Shown here: positions 48,880 to 57,165 of the stretch, piece after piece | Position numbering within the stretch: the first letter of the stretch is position 1 | Layout: each line of letters opens with the position of its first letter | Source of the DNA: Beijerinckiaceae bacterium | GTDB lineage: Bacteria; Pseudomonadota; Alphaproteobacteria; Rhizobiales; Beijerinckiaceae | Length of the DNA stretch: 64,000 nucleotides | Reading direction: 5' to 3' | Assembly (NCBI GenBank): GCA_024304885.1 | Contig: JALJOM010000003.1 | Coordinates: forward strand, 2,576,110-2,640,109 | Program-made: the position numbers and the translations under genes | Notes under the pieces: model-generated | Seen by the model: the letters and a program-made list of their open reading frames with translations, nothing else | Told to the model about the DNA's origin: nothing | Database searches by the model: none

Positions 48880-50847
48880 TCATGTGCCGGTCGGCTCTCG
48901 ACCAGACAACGAGCATAGCGGGTCTTCGATCCATTCGGCAGGATAGATCGGCGGCCTCGGCTCGCTCTGCCGGAGCATGGCCTCGAACGCGACGCTTGCA
49001 AGGTCTCGCGAGGGATCCGACCGAAACGCTGCCGGCTCCCGAGCCGCTTCGTGCGGCAGTACGAAGGAGGCTGCTTCGGCAACGTCCTGAGCCGGCCGTC
49101 GACCGACCCGCGGCGGCGGGCTCCCCTTGTAGACGAAGTTGCGCCGCGCAACGTGATAGGCCGGGTCCGGCCCGAAGAAATTGACGCGCATCCGTGCGAG
49201 CTCCTCGGCGCGATAGCTTGCGAGAGGCTTGACCAATTCGTGCTTCAAACGCTTTTCGCGCTTGCCTCGAATCGTCGCATCGAATTTTGGATCGCGAGCG
49301 AGGAGCCGCGCCCGACCCCTCAGCTCGGCCTCGAACGACTCGGGATCATCTCCGAGAACCTCGTCGAGGAAGCCGATTCGCTGCGCTTCTTCGGTCCCGA
49401 TCGGCCGGCAAGACGACGTGAGCTCGAATGCCTGGGCGTGCCCGACCCGCCGCGGCAGCGTATAGGTCCAATATTCGGAGCCGTAGAGCTCACCCATCTT
49501 CCGGTAGTGTGGGTTGAGAACGATCCCGGACCTTGCGTAGACGTAGTCCGCCGCGACGGCCATCATGGCTCCGCCGGCTCCCGCATTGCCCCGCATCCCG
49601 GCGACGACGAGGTGGGATGTCGTGCCGAGGATCTCGACGACCAGGTCGTCGATCGCGTTGATGTTATGCCAAGATTCCGCAGCGGGATCGGCGCTCGCCT
49701 CGATCGCGTTGAGGTCGATCCCGTTCGACCAGAAATCTCGGCCACCGAGCAGCACGATGACACGAGTGGGGCGCGAGCAGGCATGAAGGAACGCCTCGCG
49801 GAGCTTCGCGCATTGCGGCGTGCTCATCGCTCCGTTGTAGAAATCGAACGACAGATAGCCGACCTCGTCTTCCTCTTGATAGGCGATCTCGCGGAAGGTG
49901 CGGTGATCCTCCGGCGCGTCGATCGGCATCGGTGCTTCGGGCACGCCGAGGAGCAGCGATCCCAGGACCTGCGCGGCCGGCAGCTTGATCCCGGCGATCG
50001 GCGTCGGGTCGCCGCCATGGTGGTGGTGGTCGTTGTTCCGCGCTGTCTCGACCCCGTCCTTGATCTTCAAATGGGAGATCCACACAGCCCCGTCGGCTGT
50101 GCCGATGCAGATCGCGCCGTCGCGGCGCGCCAGGACCTTGCCCGGAGCGCCTCGCAAGCGCCCCTCCTCGTGCGCGCCGTAGAGAAAGCAGGGTCTACCG
50201 TGCAGCGTGCCGAGGACACCCGGAGCGCTGTCGCCCGCGCGGATCTTCCGCACGATCGTCGCCGTCGTATCGCTTGTCCAGTCGATGGCACGGTCGGCCT
50301 GACGCATCGGCGGGCGTAGGCGACCACGCACGGCAGGCGTGTCGTGCGACAGTGCCGCGGGCTTCCAGGCGCCCGATCGGTATTCCGCAGACTCGACACG
50401 AGCAACCGCCTCGAGGACAGCGGCCACGGCGGCCTCGGTGACCGGACCACGATAGAGGCTGCTCTTCGTCACGGGCTCGACCGGAACAGGGAACTCCCGA
50501 GACGCCCAGACCGGCCCGGCATCGAAATCCGCCGCCGCCTGGAGGATGGTCACGCCCCAGGTTTTCTCGTCGTCGGTGATGGCCCAGTCGAGCGAGGACG
50601 GACCGCGATCGCCTTCGATGCCCGGATGCACGATCAGGCAGAGGTGGCGCGACCATACCGCCTCCGGAATCGCGATCTTCAGCATCGGCGCGATGATCAG
50701 ATCCGGCGCCTCCCGAGCAACGGCGGCGATCATGGCGTCACCCGTTACGACAATCGAGACCCGAACATCGTGCCCGCGCTCGAAAAGCTCGATCCAAAGA
50801 CGTTGGCTGAGGCTGTTGTGGGCCGAGGCGAGAAAGAGAATACGCAT
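48880..50847 (-). CDS. hoxX: Hydrogenase maturation factor HoxX (formyltransferase / enoyl-CoA hydratase fusion)
   Basis: The 655-residue fusion has an N-terminal formyltransferase-like domain (CLIVHPGIEGDRGPSSLDWA, WGVTILQAAADFDAGPVWAS). A linker contains the His-rich NNDHHHHGGDP. A crotonase-fold domain follows (SFDFYNGAMSTPQCAKLREA, LLGGRDFWSNGIDLNAIEAS, AGMRGNAGAGGAMMAVAAD). HoxX makes the CO ligand of [NiFe] hydrogenase from a formyl donor in air-exposed bacteria. No hydrogenase or hyp genes are in this window, so it is isolated. The ATG has AAGGAT 8 bases upstream. Downstream of its stop lies the convergent MFS gene. Confidence 0.88.
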   Translation of the reverse strand: MRILFLASAHNSLSQRLWIELFERGHDVRVSIVVTGDAMIAAVAREAPDLIIAPMLKIAIPEAVWSRHLCLIVHPGIEGDRGPSSLDWAITDDEKTWGVTILQAAADFDAGPVWASREFPVPVEPVTKSSLYRGPVTEAAVAAVLEAVARVESAEYRSGAWKPAALSHDTPAVRGRLRPPMRQADRAIDWTSDTTATIVRKIRAGDSAPGVLGTLHGRPCFLYGAHEEGRLRGAPGKVLARRDGAICIGTADGAVWISHLKIKDGVETARNNDHHHHGGDPTPIAGIKLPAAQVLGSLLLGVPEAPMPIDAPEDHRTFREIAYQEEDEVGYLSFDFYNGAMSTPQCAKLREAFLHACSRPTRVIVLLGGRDFWSNGIDLNAIEASADPAAESWHNINAIDDLVVEILGTTSHLVVAGMRGNAGAGGAMMAVAADYVYARSGIVLNPHYRKMGELYGSEYWTYTLPRRVGHAQAFELTSSCRPIGTEEAQRIGFLDEVLGDDPESFEAELRGRARLLARDPKFDATIRGKREKRLKHELVKPLASYRAEELARMRVNFFGPDPAYHVARRNFVYKGSPPPRVGRRPAQDVAEAASFVLPHEAAREPAAFRSDPSRDLASVAFEAMLRQSEPRPPIYPAEWIEDPLCSLSGREPTGT

Positions 50848-50972
50848 CGAAGTCGATCCTTAGTATTGGCTCGCGCGGCGCAAAATGGCTTGGCCATCGG
50901 GGCGCGCCGGGTCGAGGATGAAGCGAAAGGAAGCGCGTATCGCCTGCATTGATTTCGCGAGAGTCGCCCTTT

Positions 50973-50996
50973 CGCGTCCCCCGATCGGGGGACGCG
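50973..50996. promoter_or_regulatory. Perfect 24-bp palindrome upstream of hoxX
   Basis: The half-site CGCGTCCCCCGA is followed directly by its exact reverse complement, with no loop. It lies about 125 bp before the hoxX start. No T run follows on either strand, so it is not a terminator. It could be an operator or a recombination/replication-related site. Confidence 0.6.
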
Positions 50997-51031
50997 GCTG
51001 CTCTCGATCTTGTCGTCGCGAAGGAACCGCC

Positions 51032-51241
51032 TCAGGACCTCGCGAGCCCGAACGGATGCGGCGCGCGATCGACGTGCCCGGCCGGTCGGTACGCAGAGCT
51101 GCTCGGAGCATTGCGTGAAGTGCGACTCGGGTCCGTGTGGGATCGGCGTATCGCGACCATGACCCCGATCGCCTCCACGCAAGCGCTGAAAGCGATGTAG
51201 GGATAGGGGTCGAAAGCGGCATGAACGAGAGAGTCGGTCAT
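51032..51241 (-). CDS. Possible small protein upstream of hoxX (69 aa)
   Basis: The ATG at 51241 has a strong ribosome binding site (AGGAGA, plus 51249-51254 region) at good spacing. The first 30 residues (MTDSLVHAAFDPYPYIAFSA, then CVEAIGVMVAIRR) look natural, with a short hydrophobic helix. DPYPYI recalls the DPYPFI start of a DUF1003 motif, but the rest does not fit. The C-terminal half is Ser/Arg/Pro-rich and may be read in a shifted frame. It is either a short real gene or the start of a broken one, oriented towards hoxX. Confidence 0.35.
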   Translation of the reverse strand: MTDSLVHAAFDPYPYIAFSACVEAIGVMVAIRRSHTDPSRTSRNAPSSSAYRPAGHVDRAPHPFGLARS

Positions 51242-51362
51242 TATCGGTTCTCCTGTCCTGATGACACGCAGCAGGGGACGCTCCTCGGCGACCGCGAGGG
51301 CTCGCTGCGTGTGAAATTCCTAGGGCGTGTCGGAGCTTGTTGTCGGGGCGCGAGCCCCGATC

Positions 51363-52403
51363 TCAGGCAGGCAAGGTCGATTTGAACCTGGCCCTATAGT
51401 CGTGCGGGCTCACGTTGAAGAGGCGCTGGAAGGTGCGCCGCATGCGTTCGGTGTTGCCGAACCCGCATTTCTCGGCAATGGTCTCGACCGGTGTGAGGGT
51501 CTGCTCCAGCTCGAGGCGCGCCGCATCCGCCCTCGCCCGTTCGGCGAATTGCGCCGGCGTCTTGCCGGTTTCGCTGCGGAAGAGACGCGAGAAATTGCGC
51601 GGGCTCATGGCCATGCGATCCGCCAGGGCGGGAACGCTGAGGTCGGCTTTGGGATTTCCGAGCATCCAGGCTTGAAGCTCGGAGATATCCGGCCGAGGCT
51701 TGATCTCTCCCCAGTGCATGTGGGCGCTGAATTGAGATTGGCCTCCGGGTCTGCGCGGGAAGACCACCAGCATTCGAGCTGCGGCGAGCGCGATCTCCCG
51801 TCCGAGGTCTTCCTCTATCAAGGCGAGCGCGAGGTCGATCCCCGCCGTGATCCCGCCGGAGGAATAGATGTTTCCATCGCGCGCGAAGAGCAGGCTCGAA
51901 TCGACCTCGATCGAGGGGTAGGCCGCCGCCAGACCTTCGGCAAACATCCAATGCGTCGTCACACGCCGATGATTCAAGAGGCCCGCCGCCGCCAGGATAT
52001 AGGCGCCCGTGCAAATCGATACCAGGCGGCGCACCTTCGGCGCCATCGAGCGGACCCATTCGAGGAGGGACGGATCCTGGCAGGCTTGCTCGACGCTGAC
52101 GACCCCACCGACCACGATCAAGGTATCCAAGCCGTCATTGATGTCCCGGTAGCTGCGGGTCGCGACGAGCTCGAGCCCACACAATGTACGAACCGGGCCG
52201 GGAGTGGTGGCCAAGACCTGACAATCGTATCTCGACTCTGTCGGTCTTCCGAATCGCGGCAAGAAGGTGTCAGCGAAAAAGAAAGCGTCGCTCGGCCCAC
52301 ACACGTCGAGTATGTCGCACTTCGGGTAGGTCAAAAATCCGATCCGACGCGATCGCATGATCTCGGGCGCGGGGCGGAGTGGATTTTCGGCCTGTGGGGT
52401 CAT
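51363..52403 (-). CDS. GlxA-family AraC-type transcriptional regulator
   Basis: The 346-residue protein joins an N-terminal DJ-1/PfpI-like domain (RRIGFLTYPKCDILDVCGPS, and the nucleophile-elbow-like SICTGAYILAAAGLL) to a C-terminal AraC DNA-binding domain. The HTH blocks are LSVPALADRMAMSPRNFSRL and PVETIAEKCGFGNTERMRRT. Members sense small nitrogenous or aromatic metabolites. ATG 52403 or GTG 52415 could start it. It points towards the small gene and hoxX, so it may control them or an unlinked operon; no binding site is defined. Confidence 0.9.
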   Translation of the reverse strand: MTPQAENPLRPAPEIMRSRRIGFLTYPKCDILDVCGPSDAFFFADTFLPRFGRPTESRYDCQVLATTPGPVRTLCGLELVATRSYRDINDGLDTLIVVGGVVSVEQACQDPSLLEWVRSMAPKVRRLVSICTGAYILAAAGLLNHRRVTTHWMFAEGLAAAYPSIEVDSSLLFARDGNIYSSGGITAGIDLALALIEEDLGREIALAAARMLVVFPRRPGGQSQFSAHMHWGEIKPRPDISELQAWMLGNPKADLSVPALADRMAMSPRNFSRLFRSETGKTPAQFAERARADAARLELEQTLTPVETIAEKCGFGNTERMRRTFQRLFNVSPHDYRARFKSTLPA

Positions 52404-52586
52404 GGCGCAAATCACTTTCGTGCTGCATTATCCACAGAAATAATCAAACGTCATGACGCCTGTGGCAAGGACAAAGATCCCTCGTTTTCGGCCGAGGTGA
52501 GAAACGCCATCGCCCGGCTCGACCGCCGACGCGGATCACTCGATGGTGATCGGGACGACGGATCGAGCGGTGGCAAGACAGATTCT

Positions 52587-53150
52587 TCAGCCGCGGCGAA
52601 GGCGAAGCCGCACCCATTCGACGGCCTCGAGCGCCCGCTGTTTCACCGCCGGATAGGCGGCGCGAATCCGCTCCATCAGCTGCTCGGCGGCGGCCCAGAC
52701 CGTCGTCGTGCGCGCCCATTCGTGGATGCGATCTCGAATGGCGACGAGCCAATCCATCACGAAGGCGAACCAGCCGATGGTCCTCAGCTTGTCCCGCCCG
52801 GCCGCATAGACCCTCTCGACGAGGACGATCGTCACGAGATAGGCGAGCACGAGGACGACGAGCCCCGTCACCCAATGGCCGGTGCCGACGAGGAGGACGC
52901 CGTAGAGCTTGGCCGGTTCCCCGAGCGCGAAGGGCACCGCCATCAGGGCGAGAACACCATACGGCGGGAGCTCTGCCGCAAATTGCTGGAGCCGGAGAAC
53001 CAGCGGCAGCTGGACGACCCAGCGCACCACGGGCTCGAAGATCGGCGTGAAAATATCGTCGAGGACGACGTAGAGCCCGACAACTGCTTCCCCCACCCGA
53101 AGCAGCACACGGCGCCAAGGGAGCTCTTCTAGTTCCTGTGACATCGGCAT
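52587..53150 (-). CDS. Hypothetical membrane protein (187 aa)
   Basis: After a short polar N-terminus (SQELEELPWRRVLLRVGEAV) the protein has one weakly hydrophobic helix (about 18-37). Two or three strong helices follow (about 62-115, LALMAVPFALGEPAKLYGVL and VTGLVVLVLAYLVTIVLVER). The C-terminal half is amphipathic and basic (WAAAEQLMERIRAAYPAVKQ). No known motif is seen. It lies 70 bp downstream of tamB on the same strand and could be cotranscribed with the tamA-tamB pair. Composition and hydrophobic pattern support a real gene. Confidence 0.75.
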   Translation of the reverse strand: MPMSQELEELPWRRVLLRVGEAVVGLYVVLDDIFTPIFEPVVRWVVQLPLVLRLQQFAAELPPYGVLALMAVPFALGEPAKLYGVLLVGTGHWVTGLVVLVLAYLVTIVLVERVYAAGRDKLRTIGWFAFVMDWLVAIRDRIHEWARTTTVWAAAEQLMERIRAAYPAVKQRALEAVEWVRLRLRRG

Positions 53151-53220
53151 CGATCCTTCAGATGCTTGTGGCCGAGCCCGAGACTACCACACTTCGCGCA
53201 AATTGCCGTACGCGCGAGGC

Positions 53221-56200
53221 TCACCATTCGGTCTCGGCACCCACGCCGACCGAGGCGGCCCCCCGTGCATCGATCGCGCCGCGCGCCTTCATTTGCTTCC
53301 AGATCGAGATGTCCACGCCGACTCCCGTTTGAGCCGGGGTCGCCCCGGTCCGGATGCCGAGGCTGACGCGGTCGCCGAGCCAATTGGTCAAAGGGTCGCG
53401 CGTCCGGCTCGCGGCCCCGAGGCCGAGCGACCGGCGCAGGTTTTCCAAGGCGCCGGTGCCCCCCGTGTAGATCGCGACCGCCTGTGCCAGCGCGAGCGCC
53501 TGCGTCGGGGTGAGGCGCCCGGAGCCCTGGCCGAAAAGGAGCCGCGACAGGATCTCGTCCTGCGGGTAATCCGGGCTAGAGCTGAAGGTGAAATGGGGAT
53601 CGCTCGGGCTGCCTGTCACCGCAACCCGGATCGAGGCGCCCCCGGCTTGCGTCGTCCCCAGGAAGTCGAGCCGAGGCGAGAGATCGCCGGCAAAGGTGAG
53701 GTTCGCGCGGGTGATGTCGAGATCGGAGGTCAGAATGCGCATCCTGCCTCTAACGAGATGGAACGCTCCTTCAGGCTCGGGCTTCGCGAGCGTGCCGAGG
53801 ACCTTCAGGCTGCCGCCGAGCTCGGCGTCGAGGCCGCGCCCGGTGACCCGAATACGACCCGGGACATCGACCGTCACGTCGAGCGCTGCATCGAAAGGCG
53901 CACCTGTCCCGCTGCGGCGCTGGGCCGCGGCGACAGCGAGCCTTTGCTTCGCTGTGGGCGTCGGCCGAAGATGGCGCGTGCCTTCCAACGGCCGATCCAC
54001 GCCACCGAGCGCCTCGGCGATGGAAAGATCGAGCGTCTCGATGCCGACCTTGCCTCCGACGCGGGGATAGCGGGCGAGCGGGCCGGTCACGGCGAGATCG
54101 AGGTCCACGATCGCCGTGGCGACGGAGCTGCGGACGATCTCCGCGCGCTGGCCGACGACCTTGATGTTGCCGGGAAAACCGCTGCCGGGATCGAGACGAA
54201 TGTCGCCGGAGACGGAGATCGGTCCGCCGTTGCGCGCCGTCGCCGAAGCACTCTCGATCGTGATCTTGTCGTCACGCGCGACGAGCCGCGCGCGGATCGC
54301 GTCGAGCCGCGTCCCCTGCACCGCATCCTGGTATGACCCGTTCGAAAGGACGGCGGTTCCGGACGCGCTCGGGCGGTCGAGCGTCCCGTTCACGCGTCCG
54401 TCGATCGCGACCGCCCCGGTGACACGGCGTCCCTCCACCGCCAGCGTCCGGCCGGCGGCAGCGACGTCGAGGTTGCCCCTCACCGAGAGGTCCAGCGCTC
54501 CGCCCGCCGCGAGCGGCGCCGAACCCGTGATCGCCAGGCGCCCGGCCTCGCCTGCCACGATGTTTGCGTCGAGCGTAGTTCGTACTCCTTCGAGCCGACC
54601 CTTGGCCTCGGCATCGACCGGCGGCAGGCCCGCCGCTTTGGTCTGCGGGCTAACGACCTTCTCGAGGCGGAAACGATAGGTGCCCGTGGGCGCGCCGAGC
54701 GGGCCTGTGATCGTTGCCTCGCCGTCGAGTGTCCCGGCGAGCCCGAGGTCGGGGGCGGCGAGTTCGGCGACCGCCAAGGGCACCGCGCGCGCCGTCATCT
54801 TCAGGTCCGACCTCGACCCCGCACGCCCATCGATCGAGAGCCGTCCCCCGGCCGAGGCCAGGACGAGGTTTCGGATGGCGGCGCCGCCCTCCTCGATCGT
54901 AAACGTCGCGGGTCCCGCGAGCCCGAGGCGGGTGCGCCCGCGCACGGCATCGAATTTCGTGAGCTCGAGGCGAATCGGCTCGGCGGGAAAGATCCGGCCG
55001 CCGGCGACAAGGTCGATCCCTCGCGCGGAAGCAGTCAAAGTCACGTCGCTCGCGTCGGGAGCACGTTTCGCGTCGAGCCGCAGCCGCGTGATCGTCTCGC
55101 CGCCGATCCGAGCCTCGCGCGCCTCCAAGGTACCGGAGACAGCCGGGCGCTCGGTGACACCCGTCGCATTCAGGTCGGCCGAAAACGTCTCGACACTCGT
55201 CCCGAAGCCGGCGAGCTTCCGGCCCTCGGCCACCACGGCGACATCCTGCCGCGCGCCCGACCTCGTGAAGGTCACATCGGCATCGAGAGCGCCCGAAAGT
55301 GCTTCGAGCACCAGAGGTGACAGATCGTCGAGGTCGCGGGCATGGACGGAGAGCTTGCCCGACGCGAGAAGGGAAGGATCGATCGTGCCCGCCCCCGTCA
55401 CCGCGACCGATCCAATCGCGAGATCGAGGGGATCGAGGCGGAACTCGCCGCTCGCGGTGCGGGCCGCGTGGAGGCTCCCCCTCGCGACCTTGCCGCCGAT
55501 GGTCCCGTCGAGGCTCGCTCGCGCCTCGAAGGCGCCGCGAAGATCGCTCCCGCGTGCCTCGAGGGCGAGGCTCGGCACGGCGCGCCCGAGCAAAGCGCCT
55601 TCGCTGATCCGGGCGTCGAGTGTCGCATCGGGGCGCTCGAGCGTGCCGGTGAGACGGACCGTCGCTTCACCCCGTCCGGCGAGACGCTGATCGGCCTTCT
55701 CGAGGGAGGGAATCGATACGACCGCGGTAACATCGGTGGCTTTCGGGCTCACCGCGCCGTCGATGCGCGCTGTGGCGTGGGGTCCGGTCAGGGTCAACTT
55801 GTCGGCCGCGAGACCTTTGTCGGGGTCGAAACGGAGGCCGCCCTCGAGCCGCAGCGTGCCGCCGATCAGGCCGTCGAACCCGGAATTGCCCGTCGCGAAA
55901 CGGCGCGCCGTCGAATCGATCATCGCGGAGAAGTGACCTTGCGTCGGCATGCCGGAGACTTCAGCCGAGAGCTTCGCGTCGCCCCGAAGGGCGAGGCCCG
56001 CGAGCGCCGCGAATCGCGACAGGTCGGGGACCTCGGCTTCGAGGCGCCCCTGCGTGGCTTCGGTCGCCACAACGCCTTTGAAACCCGCCGAGAGGGCGGG
56101 CGACACGATCTTCAAGGACTCGACATCGATCGGCCCGGTCGTCGTGCCGGAGCCGCGCATCGCCAGCCGGACGTCCGTGCCGATCGCATCGGCAAGGGCC

Positions 56201-57165
56201 ATGTCGGCGAGCTTCAGTCCAGTCACGGCCGCCTCGCCGCTCAGGTCGAAGGTGTCATGTGCCTCGTCCGTTGCAACGGCTGCGAACGTCCCGTCCATGC
56301 GCGCGAACGCGACGGTCGGAAGACGTGCCGCGAGATCGAAGGCGAGCCTGCGTCCCGGCCCTTCGCGGTCGAGAGCGAGCGTACCGTCGGCGTCGATCCG
56401 CGGACCGGCACGAAAGACGAGCTTCGACCGGAAAGCGTCGAGCGTCCCCTCGCCGTCGAAGGAAAGCGTGACCGGCGGCCGATCCGGAAGCTCGGCGATC
56501 TCGGCGAGGATCCCGCCCGCCGGCTCGTCGAGCTTCAGGCTCGCGCGGAGCGCTTCGCTCGCAGGGTCGAAATTCAGCCGTGCGGAGACCCCGCCCGGCC
56601 GGTCGCGCCGCTCGACATCGAAGACGAGCGCGGCGCCGCGAGAGGGCCCGAGGCTCGCACTTCCTTTCGCGGCGAGGACCGCGGCTGTCCCGACGACGGG
56701 TTCCGCCAGGCTCGCGGTTGCCAGAGCGAAATGCGCGACCTCGACAGCGACGGGGAACTGCGGCAGCCGGAACGGCTCTCGGCTTGCAGTCCTCGTGTCG
56801 TCGGAAAGAGGCTTGCGCAGCATCTCCACACGATCGACGTCGAGAGCCTCGACCGCGAGCCGCAGCCGGAAGAGTTCGAGCGGCCTCCAGAGGACGCGAA
56901 CGCGATCGACATTCAGCCAAGCACCCTCACGATCCGAGACCTCGATGTCACGGATCGTCATGGCGGGGGCGAACAGGCCCTCGATCCTGTCGATCGATAC
57001 CTTGCGCGTCTCCGTCGAGAGAGCGCGGGAAACGAGCCCTGCGGCGATCCCCTGCCCTGTCGGCGTCGTCACGGTAAGTGTCACGACCAGCACGAGCCCG
57101 ACGAGGATCAGGATCGCCGTTGCGACCACGCGCCCGCGGCCCGAGGAAAGGAGCGACCAAGCCAT
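53221..57165 (-). CDS. tamB: Translocation and assembly module inner-membrane component TamB
   Basis: This 1314-residue AsmA-like protein has one N-terminal membrane anchor (VVATAILILVGLVLVVTLTV), a long repetitive beta-rich body (a lipid-channelling groove in the family) and the conserved C-terminal DUF490 domain. The C-terminal part includes GRMRILTSDLDITRANLTFA, SPDYPQDEILSRLLFGQGSG and the final aromatic residue (VGVGAETEW). TamB spans the periplasm and, with TamA, helps outer-membrane protein insertion and phospholipid transport. The ATG overlaps the tamA stop by one base (TGATG), so the two are coupled. Confidence 0.95.
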   Translation of the reverse strand: MAWSLLSSGRGRVVATAILILVGLVLVVTLTVTTPTGQGIAAGLVSRALSTETRKVSIDRIEGLFAPAMTIRDIEVSDREGAWLNVDRVRVLWRPLELFRLRLAVEALDVDRVEMLRKPLSDDTRTASREPFRLPQFPVAVEVAHFALATASLAEPVVGTAAVLAAKGSASLGPSRGAALVFDVERRDRPGGVSARLNFDPASEALRASLKLDEPAGGILAEIAELPDRPPVTLSFDGEGTLDAFRSKLVFRAGPRIDADGTLALDREGPGRRLAFDLAARLPTVAFARMDGTFAAVATDEAHDTFDLSGEAAVTGLKLADMALADAIGTDVRLAMRGSGTTTGPIDVESLKIVSPALSAGFKGVVATEATQGRLEAEVPDLSRFAALAGLALRGDAKLSAEVSGMPTQGHFSAMIDSTARRFATGNSGFDGLIGGTLRLEGGLRFDPDKGLAADKLTLTGPHATARIDGAVSPKATDVTAVVSIPSLEKADQRLAGRGEATVRLTGTLERPDATLDARISEGALLGRAVPSLALEARGSDLRGAFEARASLDGTIGGKVARGSLHAARTASGEFRLDPLDLAIGSVAVTGAGTIDPSLLASGKLSVHARDLDDLSPLVLEALSGALDADVTFTRSGARQDVAVVAEGRKLAGFGTSVETFSADLNATGVTERPAVSGTLEAREARIGGETITRLRLDAKRAPDASDVTLTASARGIDLVAGGRIFPAEPIRLELTKFDAVRGRTRLGLAGPATFTIEEGGAAIRNLVLASAGGRLSIDGRAGSRSDLKMTARAVPLAVAELAAPDLGLAGTLDGEATITGPLGAPTGTYRFRLEKVVSPQTKAAGLPPVDAEAKGRLEGVRTTLDANIVAGEAGRLAITGSAPLAAGGALDLSVRGNLDVAAAGRTLAVEGRRVTGAVAIDGRVNGTLDRPSASGTAVLSNGSYQDAVQGTRLDAIRARLVARDDKITIESASATARNGGPISVSGDIRLDPGSGFPGNIKVVGQRAEIVRSSVATAIVDLDLAVTGPLARYPRVGGKVGIETLDLSIAEALGGVDRPLEGTRHLRPTPTAKQRLAVAAAQRRSGTGAPFDAALDVTVDVPGRIRVTGRGLDAELGGSLKVLGTLAKPEPEGAFHLVRGRMRILTSDLDITRANLTFAGDLSPRLDFLGTTQAGGASIRVAVTGSPSDPHFTFSSSPDYPQDEILSRLLFGQGSGRLTPTQALALAQAVAIYTGGTGALENLRRSLGLGAASRTRDPLTNWLGDRVSLGIRTGATPAQTGVGVDISIWKQMKARGAIDARGAASVGVGAETEW

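Noticed and set aside
48880..50847. Reading hoxX as ArnA-like or as a second fmt fused to an enoyl-CoA hydratase
   Set aside because: The HPGIEGDRGPSSLDWA block and the specific crotonase part match HoxX, not the lipid A or tRNA formyltransferases.
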